A stretch of 64,000 nucleotides of DNA from Gyromitra esculenta (lineage: Eukaryota > Ascomycota > Pezizomycetes > Pezizales > Discinaceae). The DNA is taken from assembly GCA_038503075.1 (NCBI GenBank), contig JBCAML010000018.1:1-64000 (forward strand), written 5' to 3'. A program made the position numbers and the translations under genes. The notes beneath the pieces are model-generated. The model did no database searches. It was not told where the DNA came from and worked only from the letters and a program-made list of their open reading frames with translations. The number at the start of each line of letters is the position of its first letter. Position 1 is the stretch's first letter. Shown in pieces: positions 19,468 through 30,325 of this stretch.

Positions 19468-20215
19468 GCTTAGGCCACAACGGAGAATATGGGGCGCCTC
19501 AGGAAGACACAGGTAAAGCGCAGAAATAATGGAAAGCAAGGAGGGAGAGGAAAAAGAAGACTCCAGGTCCTTCCAATAGAGTCACCTATCAAAACCCCTT
19601 GGAGGCCTAGAACTACAGTATGACGTCACAAAACAAAAGCAGTAAAGGCTCAGAAAGCTCTTCATCAGGCAGCTCTTGCTAAAATCGCTGGCAGAAATAA
19701 TGTGGCTAGTAGGCCATCAACTAGCCATATGACAATGACAAACAGTAGGCCTTCTACTGCTGATTATATGAGTATTACTGGAAGGCCATCAACTGGATAT
19801 AGCAGTATCAAGGCTCAGGCTGGAAGTGTGACGGGAATAGCTATATCTCCTGTTAATTTCGTGGTGGAGAGGCTATTAGATTCTCCTGGAGCACAGTTAA
19901 GACTAGAGAATTTGACAGAAGGAAATAATGCTGGCGGGTTTGAGGAGGATTTTGAAAATATGAATGAAGAGGAAGTTGTATGGCATCTAAGGGATTCTGT
20001 AATGAGTACAGAAGATGTTGGAGATGCTATAAATCAATGGCCTTGGGTGGATTCTCTTTACCTGAAGAAGCTTATACTAGAGAGAGGTAAGTGAACTAGC
20101 GTCTTTATTATAATATATATTAGCTAACACATGGCGTGTAAATAGCTATAATTGATATGGAGAAGCTTCTCCGTTCAAAACGCCGCCCTACAGGCCATGA
20201 TTATAAATGGCATTT

Positions 20216-20625
20216 TCCTCATGGATAACTGTTTTCGTTGGTTCGTTAGGTACAGGGGTACAAGGTTGTTGTGTTACGTTGTTGTTCTTTGTGTTTCCTT
20301 GAGTTTTCGTTGCAATGAGTCAAGTCTTTGTCATCGAACGAGTTGGAATGTGGTATATAAGCGAAGGGATTTCCCCTCTTGTTGTACTTTTCCTTCTTCT
20401 TTCTTTAAGCAACGTCTTCTATTGTTTACTCTTGTATTCCACAATACAAACCTCGGTTACACCTCGTAACCTGTCACTGTCGCTGTCTTCAAGTCATCTT
20501 AACTTGATCCACTCATAGAGCCTGTAGAACCTTCGTACACACTCTTACTGTTGGTTTCCCATTCAAGTAACACTTCTCATCTCGGGGGATATTCGAGAGC
20601 TTGATAAGAAACCCGTTCCTTGAGA
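20216..20625 (+). repeat. Solo LTR-A in the transposon
   Basis: 410 bp, first bases mutated to TCCTCATGG, ending CCTTGAGA. TSD CATTT at 20211-20215 and 20626-20630. Hairpin 1 here is GGTTAC/GTAACC (20455-20471). Confidence 0.9.
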
Positions 20626-21332
20626 CATTTACAAGTTTTATATTTTATGAATTGGTAGGTTTTGGGTATTAAAAATAGACAAAAGCCAGGGTCTTCTATC
20701 CCTGGTGGGTTTAAACCACAGGCTATCCCCCCCTGAAAGATATGTGCTAGGAATGTGGCCACTTGTTTTGGAAAGGGGCAGCGGGTTCAGGAGCGGATTC
20801 AGAGGCATGAAAAACTATGGATTCAGAACCAGAAATTGCCTTTGAGCAGGCAGGGGAAAAAGACAAAAATGATGGCCCTACTCCATGACGAAAGAACCAT
20901 GTTAGTTGTACATGAATGTATAGCTCCCGCAGGTGCCAGTATGTATTCTAGCCAATAATATATATATTAGTACTGACTGTAGTAGATTTCCGGGCCCATA
21001 TGCTTTCCTCAGCAGCCACATCATATTGGCAATCTAGCCAACCATTTGTAAATCGAGAACAGCAACTTCAACTATTTTCAGATTCTCTACAAGAAGTTGA
21101 AGCCTACCATCAATTACCCTCTCATTCTCACAAAAAATTGAGTCTCTCAGCACGAGCTGCAGTTACCTGGCTCCATCAATTGGGCTATTACTGGAAGGAA
21201 GTGAAAAAGGGCATCTATAAAGACGGGCATGAGAGGCCAAATGTGGTTGAATACCGCCAGGATGTTTTCCTAAAAACTCTGGAAGAATTAAAGCCACGAA
21301 TGCCATATCCATCTTTAGATCATGATGGTATG

Positions 21333-21754
21333 TTTCACGGAGGAAGAAGGATAAGGGGTTAGGTTTCGGCTGGAAGTAATGTTTACGGGTTATGGGTTCT
21401 CTTTTGTTTAAACAAAGTCTTTGTTCTTCGGTTATGTTCGGTTACAAGCTTTGGATAGGAAAAGCGGGGTATATAAGGAGGATGGTTTCGTTGTTTTGTA
21501 GTTCTCTTCTTTTCCTTCTCTAAGCAACGTTCTCACTTTACTTCTACTGTATTGTTTTAATACTATCTCAATTCTACTTCAGAATCCTCGCGGTCGCTGT
21601 CGCTGCAAACATCCTCATACTTAACTCGCCTGGAGTTAGACCCTCTTAGGACCTGTATAAAACTCCTTCACTCTTATCGCAACGATTCTCGTTTAAGTAG
21701 CTCTGCTCACCTTCTGGGATACTGAAGGGCTTAGACGGGAACCGCACCGTGAGA
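21333..21754 (+). repeat. Solo LTR-B in the transposase gene
   Basis: 422 bp, TTTCACGG to CCGTGAGA. The TSD is GTATG (21328-21332) against GTACG (21755-21759), one transition apart. Hairpin 2 is TAACTC/GAGTTA with loop GCCTG (21622-21638). Confidence 0.88.
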
Positions 21755-22836
21755 GTACGGTAATTGGAGTAGAGTGGCCAACATTAGCACCTGGTGCAAG
21801 GCTTTGTATCCCTATTACACATGACGAACGTACCTGCAATGCCCATGATGGCCCACATCATCAGTGGATAAAAGATGGAGAATATCCATTACGAAAGAAG
21901 TCAAGAGGTCAAGGGCTCCATATATCAGAGTTTATTACTCCTTGGGGGCGCCTTAGAGTGGGAGAAGAAGAGGTATCGGACGAAGAACTTATTCAGCATG
22001 GACTGTATAAAAGAGAAGTCACAGAGGTTATTCAGTGTGGAGGTGATATCTGGTGGGATCAGGACAATATTGTGCAACAGACTCAGAGGGCCATTAATAT
22101 ATTCGAGCTTGATGCCCCTGGTTGTCAGGCTTTATTCCTTTTTGACAATGCTACAAGTCATTGTGCATTTGCAGAAGATGCTCTTCGGGCACAAAGAATG
22201 AATAAAGGGTCAGGAGGAAAACAGCCTCATATGCGCGATGGCTATTATACTACTGAGACTGGAGAGAAGAATATTCAAAAAATGTCTTATGAGAGAGATG
22301 AAGATTTGCCGAAGCATCTATGGGGAAAGCCTAAAGGAATTCAAGTGGTTTTGGAAGAGAGAGGTCTATGGCCTGAAGGTGGACTATATTTGGACTGCAA
22401 ATCCGGAGAGAATCTACCTAAAGATCTCCGAAAGCATTCTAGTGATGCCTGCTGTGCCCGAAGGCTACTATGTCAGCAATCCGATTTTCTAGCCCAAAAA
22501 GGAAGGGTACAAGAGGTAGTTGAAGCCAGAGGTCATTTGGTGCTTTTTTATCCTAAATTTCACTGTGAGTTGAATTGGATCAAGTACTTCTGGGCAAGAG
22601 TTAAAGAATATACTAGAGCACATTGTGGCTATGATATTAAATCCCTTAGGGACAATATTCTTATTGCATTGGACTGGGCTTGTGACTTTATTTCTAAATG
22701 GTGGGGGAAATCTCTTAGGATCATGGAAGCCTATAGAAATGGTTTAGCTTATGGAAGCGAGGAGTTCAAATTGAGAGCCTATAAGAGCCATAGAAGAGTA
22801 TATCTTCGCTCTGCACTTAATGTATTGTAGTCATAG

Positions 22837-23246
22837 TTTCATGGATGGTTGTTTTGTTAGTCGAATAGGTATATGAGTATATGGTTGTCGGGTGCTATAG
22901 TTGTTCCTTGTGCTTTCTTTGGTTTTCACTTTACAATGAGTCATATGTTTGTCATCGGAAGGATGTAATATGGGTATATAAGCGAAGGGTTTTCCCCTCT
23001 TGTTGTACTTTTTCTTCTCTTCTCTTTAAGCAACGTCTTCTATAGTCACTCTTGTATTTTACAATAACAAACCACAGTTACGCCATGTAACTTTTCGCTG
23101 TCGCTGTCTTTGAACCTTTATCATTCGAAGAACTTGTAGAGCCTGTGGAATCTTCGCATACACTCTTGTCGTTGGTTTCTTGTTCAAGTAGCACTGCTCA
23201 TCTCGGGGGATACCCGAGAGCTTGACAAGAATCTCGCTCCTTGAGA
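22837..23246 (+). repeat. Solo LTR-A downstream of the transposase
   Basis: 410 bp. TSD CATAG at 22832-22836 and 23247-23251. Hairpin 1 is AGTTAC/GTAACT with changed loop GCCAT (23076-23092); hairpin 3 is a perfect TCTCGGG/CCCGAGA (23201-23219). Confidence 0.92.
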
Positions 23247-23255
23247 CATAGGTAG

Positions 23256-23648
23256 TCTCATGGTTGAGTTCCTCGTTAAGCCCTTCAGTATCCCTGAAGG
23301 TAAGCAGTGCTACTTAAGCGAGGTAAACAACACGTTCAAAGTACGCGACGTTTCTACAAGTTCTACAAGGGGTCTATCTCAAGGCGAGATAAGTGCAGCG
23401 AAGTAAACAGCGACAGCGAGGGCTCTGAGGTAGAACCAAGATAATATTCCAGCGATTACAGTAGAAGGTAAACGAGAACGTTGCTTAAGGAAAGAAGAGG
23501 AAAAGACAAAGAGCGACCGAAATCCATCACTTAAATACCCCATTTTCTCAACAAAACCCAAATAGCCGATAACACCCGAAATACAATAACCTTATACAAC
23601 AACCCTCGAACCGAAACCTAACCCTTATCCAATCTTTAATCCGTGAAA
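23256..23648 (-). repeat. Solo LTR-B, reverse strand
   Basis: 393 bp, TCTCATGG to CCGTGAAA on the plus strand. TSD GGTAG at 23251-23255 and 23649-23653. It inserted 4 bp from the neighbouring LTR-A site; the two duplications share one base. Confidence 0.9.
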
Positions 23649-23653
23649 GGTAG

Positions 23654-24163
23654 TCTGTAGAAAGCAGTAGCTCTCAATAGACCTTGGGGAGCTTTTTCCT
23701 TCCAGGTATCTTAAAAGTGGGCCTTCTATACCCCTATTATTTGCTAAACGAGGCCAAATTTTTACTATTCTACTATACTAGAGCTTACACTTAAAAGGGC
23801 GCATCCCTAGAGCTATTCATGGTTGAGAAACACTGAGTTATTCCTTTCCCCGTGTTGCTCAGGAATCGAATCATGAAAAGTCACTCGATTTTTGGCGACA
23901 CTCTTGGTGTTCCACATCAAAATCTGATTGGTCTACATTTATCCATGCGTGCGCTATAATATTGATAAGGCTCGTTCTTCATCGCTAATGATCCGACTCA
24001 GAGTTTACATCCACTGCGAGAGTATTTATAATGCCTCCTCTCTACTATGTTTCAGTATAGTGTGGTGTAGAGGCGCTAACTACTATGACAACATAAAACC
24101 ACTTCGCCTTATCTCCATACCTGATACCCCATTGAGTTCCCTGGCCCCGATCCGCAATTCTCC
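23654..24163. other. Unassigned stretch with LTR-like promoter block
   Basis: No convincing gene. A roughly 40-bp block (about 23956-23993, containing GATAAGGCTCGTTCTTC) is shared with the TG...CA element at 49085-49813. On the reverse strand it lies just downstream of a TATAAATAC sequence in both context and order, so this may be a decayed LTR of the same kind. Confidence 0.35.
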
Positions 24164-24168
24164 CAGCA

Positions 24169-24579
24169 TCTCAAGGGGCGAGATTCTCGTCAAGCTCTCA
24201 GGTATCCCCTGAGATAAGCAGTGCTAATTGAACGAGAAACCAACGACAGGAGAATGTGCGAGGATTCTACAGGCTCTACTAATGGTTCAAGTTATGATGA
24301 CTTGAAGACGGCGACGGCGAAAGATTACGAGGTGTAACCTGAGGTTGTATTTGTAAGATACAGTGAGTGTACAATAGAAGACGTTGCTTAAAGAAAGAAG
24401 AAGGAAAAGTACAAGATGAGGGGAAATCCCTTCGCTTATATACCACGTTCCAACCCTTTCGATGACAAAGACATGACTCATTGTAACGAGAAACTCATAG
24501 AAACACAAAGAACAACAACGAAACCCGACAACCATACAACCATATACCTAGTCGATCAACATAACAACCATCCATGAAA
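24169..24579 (-). repeat. Solo LTR-A, reverse strand
   Basis: 411 bp, TCTCAAGG to CCATGAAA on the plus strand. TSD CAGCA at 24164-24168 and 24580-24584. Confidence 0.93.
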
Positions 24580-24593
24580 CAGCAGTATACATG

Positions 24594-25040
24594 TTTCATG
24601 GATTGACTTAGAGGATGAATCGTGGTTGGGTTGTTGGTTATATCGTTGTTTGGATGGTTGTATAATTTCTTTGTTGTTCGGTTATGTTTTGGTTATTGGA
24701 ATAATGTCTTTGTGTTTCGGTTGTTGTCGGGTTGTTGTTGGTGTTACAGGAAAGCGGGGTATTTAAGGAAGGATTTTGGTCGCTCTTGTTTCTCTTTCTC
24801 TTCTTTCCTTAAGCAACGTTCTCGTTTACCTTTTCCGGTACTTGTCAGAAATACTATCTCGGTTCTATCTCAGAATCCTCGCTGTCGCTGTTCACTTCGC
24901 TGCACTTATCTCGCCTTGAGATAGACCCATCGTAGAACCTGTAGAAACGCTGCACTCTTTGAACGCGTTGATACCTCATTAAGTAGCACTGCTCACCTTC
25001 AGGGATACTGAAGGGCTTAACGAGGAACTCAACCGTGAGA
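24594..25040 (+). repeat. LTR-B, 5' LTR of B3
   Basis: TTTCATGG to CCGTGAGA, 447 bp, with AAAGCGGGGTATTTAAGG and AAGCAACGT. It is followed by the primer-binding site and only 20 bp of leader before B4. Confidence 0.9.
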
Positions 25041-25053
25041 TTACGTTGCTTCC
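25041..25053 (+). promoter_or_regulatory. B3 primer-binding site for self-priming
   Basis: TTACGTTGCTTCC, identical to the A-family site, although the two LTR families differ widely elsewhere. Confidence 0.6.
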
Positions 25054-25060
25054 AACATCT

Positions 25061-25479
25061 TCTCACGGTTCAGTCTCTCGTTAAGCCCTTCAGTATCCCT
25101 GAAGGTGAGCAGTGCTACTTAAGCGAGGAACTGACTCGTTCAAGGAGTGCAGCGTTTCTACAAGTTCTACGAGGGGTCTATCTCCAGGCGAGATAAGTGC
25201 AGCGAAGTGGGCAGCGACAGCGAGGGTTCTGAGGTAGAACCGAGATAGTATTTCAACAGTTACAGGAGAAGGTAAACGAGAACGTTGCTTAAAGAAAGAA
25301 GAGAAGAAAAGACAAAGAATGATCAGAAATCCGTCGCTTAAATACCCCGCTTTCTCAACCAAAAAACCCAATAGCCGATAACACCCGAAAATACAATAAC
25401 ATTATAGCACAATAACCCCACAGCCTGTATCCAACTTCGAACCGAAACCTAACCCTTATCCAATCTTTAATCCGTGAAA
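25061..25479 (-). repeat. LTR-B, 3' LTR of B4
   Basis: 419 bp on the reverse strand. Its U3 half is nearly identical to the 5' LTR (43549-43963), while the R/U5 half differs at a dozen or so positions. Confidence 0.9.
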
Positions 25480-28400
25480 GTAGCCCCCCGTCTTAAGCGT
25501 GAGCTCCTGCGAACTTTAGAACTAGTCGCAGTTATCATAGCTAAAAACTCATTGAGAGCAGCAGTATCCTGAAGGTCCTCCACGGGTTCCCAGGTAGGAT
25601 GGGCGTAGCCAGTCCACTCGATAAGGTATTGTTGTCGTCCGCGGTATATTCGTTGCTCGAGGATTTTCTCAATGAAGTATTCCTCCTGTTCATTAACAAC
25701 GATCGGAGGTGGGGGAGGAATAACTTGTCCTGGAAGAGGGTCATGGGCGACCGGTTTAAGAAGTGATACGTGAAAGACAGGATGATACTTGACGGAGAAC
25801 GGTAAATCAATCTCATACGCAAAGGGTGATACTATCTTTTTTACCGGGTAGGGCCCCATCCACTTCCAATCGAGTTTCCGGGCATTACGAACGGTCCGGA
25901 TGTTCTTCATTGATACGAACACTTGGTCATTCACTTGATAGGCCGGGGCAGGAGTTCGGTGTTTATTGGTGGAGGTTTCCTGAATGTCTTGAGCTATTCG
26001 AATCTGAGTTCGGAGGTGATCATACAAGTCTTGCATCTTAGTTGCAAAGGTCAAAGAATCCAGACTTTGGGCCGTGGTTGTTGAAGGAGTAATAGAGGTA
26101 TCAAAGCGGGGATGATATCCATAGTTCGCAAAGAAAGGCGAAACTTTGGTGCTAGCTGATTCCTGGTTATTCGCGGAGAATTCTGCCATAGGTAACCATT
26201 TACTCCAGTCTTCTTGCTGATAGGACACATAGGAGCGGAGGTATTGTTCCATAACCGCATTCAATCGTTCCGTTTGTCCATCGGTTTCTGGGTGGAAGGC
26301 TGTTGACATCCTAGCTTGAATTCCTAAGCGCTGGCAAAGCTCCTTCCAGAAGTGGGCGGTGAACTGCGTTCCCCGGTCGGAGGTGACATATGTTGGTAGG
26401 CCATGGAGTTTCCACACATGTTGAAGGTAGAGGTCTGCAACGTCCCGCGAATTAACAGTAGTATTGCACGGGATAAGGTGTCGCATTTTCGATAGGCGGT
26501 CTACTACTACCATAATAGCGTCATAACCGTTCGATTCCGGGAGGCCTGTCACGAAGTCCATCGAGATTTCTTGCCAAGGGCGATTTGGGATAGGTAGAGG
26601 GCGGAGAACACCTTGTGTACGTTGGGTGACTGGCTTAGCCTTTTGGCAAATATGGCAATTGCGTACATAACGACTAATTGTTTCCCTCATCTTTGGCCAG
26701 TAAAACCTTCTACTTATGAGTTCGAAGGTTTTATCTAGTCCCGGGTGTCCTGCTGTGGGGGTGTCATGATGTCTTTTAACGAGTTCCAAGTGAAGGGGGT
26801 CGAAGTCTGGTACGTAAAGGTTTCCTCGGTAGTAAAGCCTATCATTCTCATTGGTACACTCGCTAAGGGTAATTTCCTTTGACTGTTGTTCCTTGTTCTT
26901 CAGTGCTAGAATTATTTTTTCAGGGAACTTGTCAGCGATATATCCTTCTAGAAAGAGTTTTTCTAGGGGAGCGTCCAATTCAGCGGCTTAATTTGACAAA
27001 GAAGCCGACAACAAACTTAGCTTAGGATCAACGTTTTCTTTCTTCAACACTACTTGGCTCTGATGTGCCAGTCTTTCATCCCCTTCCTTGGGGAGATCTC
27101 CTGATCTCCTAGTAAGTGCATCGGGTTTTCCTCCTTGGCTTCCCGGTCGATACGTGATTACAAAGTCGAAACGGGATAAATACTTGGCCCATCTAGCCTG
27201 TCGTCGATTGAGTTGTTTGGTGCTCATGAAGTATTCGAGATTCTTATGGTCACTAATCACATCGATCGGGTGCTTTGATCCCTCCAGTTCTGGGCGCCAT
27301 TCTTCGAAAACACGGATGATGGCTAACAGCTCTTTATCGTAAATCTCATAGTTGCATTCCGCCGGGGAATGTTTCTTCGAGAAGAAAGCCACCGGATGTA
27401 GGACACCGTTATCATCGTACTGGGATAGTACTCCTCCGGACACGAAGTCTGAGGCATCTGTTTCCACAATGATTTTCTTGTCTGGGTCGAAATGGATGAG
27501 GATTGGGGCAGTGGTAAAGGCGTGTTTAAGGTTTTCGAAGGCTAGATCAGCTTCGACAGTCCATTCGAAGACAATGCCTTTCTTGGTGAGAGCGGTGAGC
27601 GGCGCAGCGAGTTTGGAGAATCCTAGGATGAATCGACGGTAAAAATTGGCAAAACCTAGAAATGCTTGGACATCCTTTACACTCCTTGGTGTTCCCCACT
27701 CTCGGACGGCTTTAAGTTTCTCCTCGTCCATTTTGATACCCTCAGGGGTGAGAATGAGACCAAGGTACTTAGTAGTCTGTACCTCAAACTCACATTTCTC
27801 CGGTTTTAACAGGATCTCGTTATCTTGGAGGGTTTGGAGGACCTTGCGGACATGAATCTGATGCTCTGCGAAGGTATCGCTATAGATGAGAATGTCATCC
27901 AGGTAGGCGGTGCAGAATATATCTAAATATTCTTTCAGACAGTCGTTGACAAACCGTTGAAACGTCCCGGGTGCGTTAGTTAGGCCGAACGGCATAACTT
28001 GATACTCATAGAGCCCATAATGGGTGCGGAAGGCAGTCTTCCACTCATCCCCTTCAGCAATACGGATTTGATGGTAGCCATCTCGGAGGTCGAGTTTGGT
28101 GTACCATTGTGCTTTGGCTAATCGGTCAAGTGTTTCACGGATAAGGGGAGAGGTATAACGGTCCTTGACTGTAATCGCATTAAGGCCACGGTAGTCTACG
28201 CATAACCGGAGAGAGCCGTCGGCCTTTTTGACAAAGAGGACAGGGGATCCGGCAGGTGAAGAACTGGCTCGGATAAACCCTTTCTCGAGATTGTCCTCAA
28301 TGTATTTTTTTAGGACGATAAGTTCTTCCCGAGACATTCCGTACAGAGGGCCAAATGGTGCTTCCTTCCCGTCTTGAAGTTGTATCTTGTGGTCATAGGG

Positions 28401-28949
28401 TCGGCGTGGGGATAGACCTTGGGCTTTCTTCTTATCAAACATATCTAAGAAGTCGTGGTATTCGGCGGGGATTCTAGCCCTCCATTCTTCTTTTGTGGTT
28501 TTCTCCTCTAGAATCCTGTTGATTTCGTAGAGTGACATCGCGTAAGCTTGTAGGGACCGTTTTCGAGTAAGGGTCCTAAAGCTGGCGGCGTTGATAAAAG
28601 AAACGTTGAGCTTAGCTGGTACGGGGATTGAGGGGGCAGAGACGATAGTGGTGTCAGAGGAGCAGTGGGTAGTGCAAAGTTTAGAGTTAAACTCAATGCG
28701 TTTATCGGCAAAATGAAGGTGAACATCATGGTAGTTCATCCACGGAATTCCTAACACCAAGGGGTAATGACCTAGCTGGGTTACAAAGCACGGGGCTTGT
28801 TCTTGATGCTGTTGGATAGATAGATTGAGGTTCGCTATATGTGTGATGGCTCCTGAGGCAATAGGTCGTCCATCTATAACTTCCAGTTGTCTAGGATTTT
28901 TTAGGGGGGAGAGAGGTAAAGAGTGGTGACTCGCAAATTCCTTATCAAT
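25467..28949 (-). pseudogene. pol: B4 pol, main segment (RT-RH-IN-chromodomain), one nonsense codon
   Basis: The full coding path on the reverse strand is 36324-36143, 29411-29381, 28949-25467. Skipping one copy of each TSD gives 3696 nt, a multiple of three. This segment covers the end of the protease through the chromodomain, which ends inside the LTR. RT has YLDDILIYS, integrase has a CHIC finger, TSDRGTQF and HPETDGQTE. One TAA (plus-strand 26988-26990) replaces the GAA that sister elements have in SNEAAELDA, between RNase H and integrase. No frameshift was seen. Confidence 0.88.
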
Positions 28950-29375
28950 TTTCACGGATGAGATCGAGTAACGGGTTAGGATAAAGTCATTGGTAGTAGT
29001 AAAAAAGATCACTGGGTTATAATAGCTTTGTTGTTCGGTTGTGTTTCGGTTACTGTCAAATTGTTGTTTGTGCGACGGGAAAGCGGGGTATATAAGCGAA
29101 GGAGTTTTGTCGTTTGTGTGTTCTTTTCTCTTCTTTTCTTAAGCAACGTTCTCGTTACCTTCTGCTGTAATATCGTCAAAACACTACCTCGATTCTACCT
29201 CAGAATCCTCGCTGTCGCTGTTTCCCTTGCTGCACTTATCTTGCCTTAAGAAAAAGATATCCTCGCAGAACTTGTAGAACACGCTGCACTCTTCAAACGT
29301 GTTGTCACCTCGCTTAAGTAGCACTGCTCACCTTCAGGGATACTGAAGGGCTTAACTCGAGGCACAACCGTGAGA
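28950..29375 (+). repeat. Solo LTR-B in B4 protease region
   Basis: 426 bp. TSD TCAAT at 28945-28949 and 29376-29380. It interrupts the codons for FIDKEF just after the protease active site. Hairpin 1 is GATTCT/AGAATC (29191-29207). Confidence 0.93.
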
Positions 29376-29380
29376 TCAAT

Positions 29381-29411
29381 GAAAGCGAATCCAGAGGCTC
29401 CAGTGTCCAAT
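29381..29411 (-). pseudogene. pol: B4 pol, protease active-site fragment between two insertions
   Basis: These 31 bases encode the DTGASGFAF core of the B4 protease. They are trapped between the solo LTR-B (TSD TCAAT) and element B5 (TSD CCAAT). The reading frame matches both flanking segments. Confidence 0.88.
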
Positions 29412-30251
29412 TTTCACGGATGAGATCGAGTAAAGGGTTAGGCTAAAGTGGTTGGTAGTAGTAAAGGGTTATTCGGTTATAATGGCTTTGTTGTTCGGTT
29501 GTGTTTCGGTTATTGTTGGATTGTTGTTTGTGCGACGGGAAAGCGGGGTATATAAGCGGAGGAGTTTTGTCGTTTGTGTATTCTTCTTTCTTCTTTCCTT
29601 AAGCAACGTTCTCGTTACCTTCTGCTGTAAATCTTCGAAATACCATCTCGATTCTATCTCAGAATCCTCGCTGTCGCTGTTTACCTCCCTGCATCTATCT
29701 CGCCTTGAGACAAAGATATCCTCGTAGAACTTGTAGAACACGCTGCACTCTTCAAAACGTGTTGTCACCTCGCTTAAGTCTCAAGGGGCAGAGTTTTATC
29801 TTCAAGCTCTCAGGTATCCCCCGAGATAAGCAGTGCTACTTGAAGGGAAAGCTAAGCGATGAGAGTATTTACGGGATTCCACAGGCTCTACGGAATGCTC
29901 AAGTATAGAGGACTTGAGGACGGCGACAGCGAAGGTTATGAGGTATAACCAAGGTTTGTATTGTGAAATACAAGAGTGTACGATAGAAGACGTTGCTTAA
30001 GGAGAGAAGAAAGAAAAGTACAACAAGAGGGGAAGACCCTTCGCTTATATACCCATAATCCATCTCTTTGATGACAAACGCATGACTCATTGTAACGGAA
30101 ACCAAGGAAAACATATCAAACAAAATAACAAGGCAACACGATCAAACACCCATATCGTCCATTAGACGACCTGACAACTATCCGTGAAATTAAGTAGCAC
30201 TGCTCACCTTCAGGGATACTGAAGGGCTTAACCAGAGGCACAACCGTGAGA
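29412..30251 (+). repeat. LTR-B, 5' LTR of B5, interrupted by LTR-A
   Basis: The first 367 bp run to 29778, and the last 57 bp run 30195-30251. The LTR-A between them has TSD TTAAG. The insertion lies just upstream of hairpin 3. Confidence 0.92.
29779..30189 (-). repeat. Solo LTR-A inside the B5 5' LTR
   Basis: 411 bp, reverse strand. TSD TTAAG at 29774-29778 and 30190-30194. Confidence 0.93.
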
Positions 30252-30264
30252 TTACGTTGCTTCC
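30252..30264 (+). promoter_or_regulatory. B5 primer-binding site for self-priming
   Basis: TTACGTTGCTTCC directly after the LTR end; complementary to AAGCAACGT in the same LTR. Confidence 0.6.
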
Positions 30265-30325
30265 AACATCTACACCTTCTACCATCTGATCAACACCAAA
30301 ACACCTCTCCCCCACCAACCTCACC

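Larger units (their letters stand above)
19489..22830 (+). pseudogene. DDE transposase pseudogene (fungal family)
   Basis: Coding blocks: 19489-19620 (MGRLRKTQVKRR, basic), 19702-20094 (linker-like, RPSTS repeats), 20755-20958, 21000-21332 and 21755-22830. The later blocks match a transposase family common in fungi: WLHQLGYYWKEVKKGIYKDG then HERPNVVEYR, THDERTCNAHDG with a likely catalytic Asp, FDNATSH with the second acidic site, GGKQPHMRDG, GKPKGIQVVLEERGLW, and FHCELNWIKYFW with the likely catalytic Glu. The protein ends YKSHRRVYLRSALNVL. Removing the LTR at 21333-21754 rejoins two blocks in frame. Frame breaks and possible introns remain before 21000, so it is probably dead. The family assignment is from memory of its motifs. 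Confidence 0.65.
19468..22836 (+). mobile_element. Degenerate DDE-type DNA transposon split by two solo LTRs
   Basis: Transposase coding blocks extend over this stretch, with solo LTRs removed at 20216-20625 and 21333-21754. No terminal inverted repeats were identified by eye, so the true ends are unknown; the left end may be lost under the LTR-B at 19120-19467. Confidence 0.6.
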
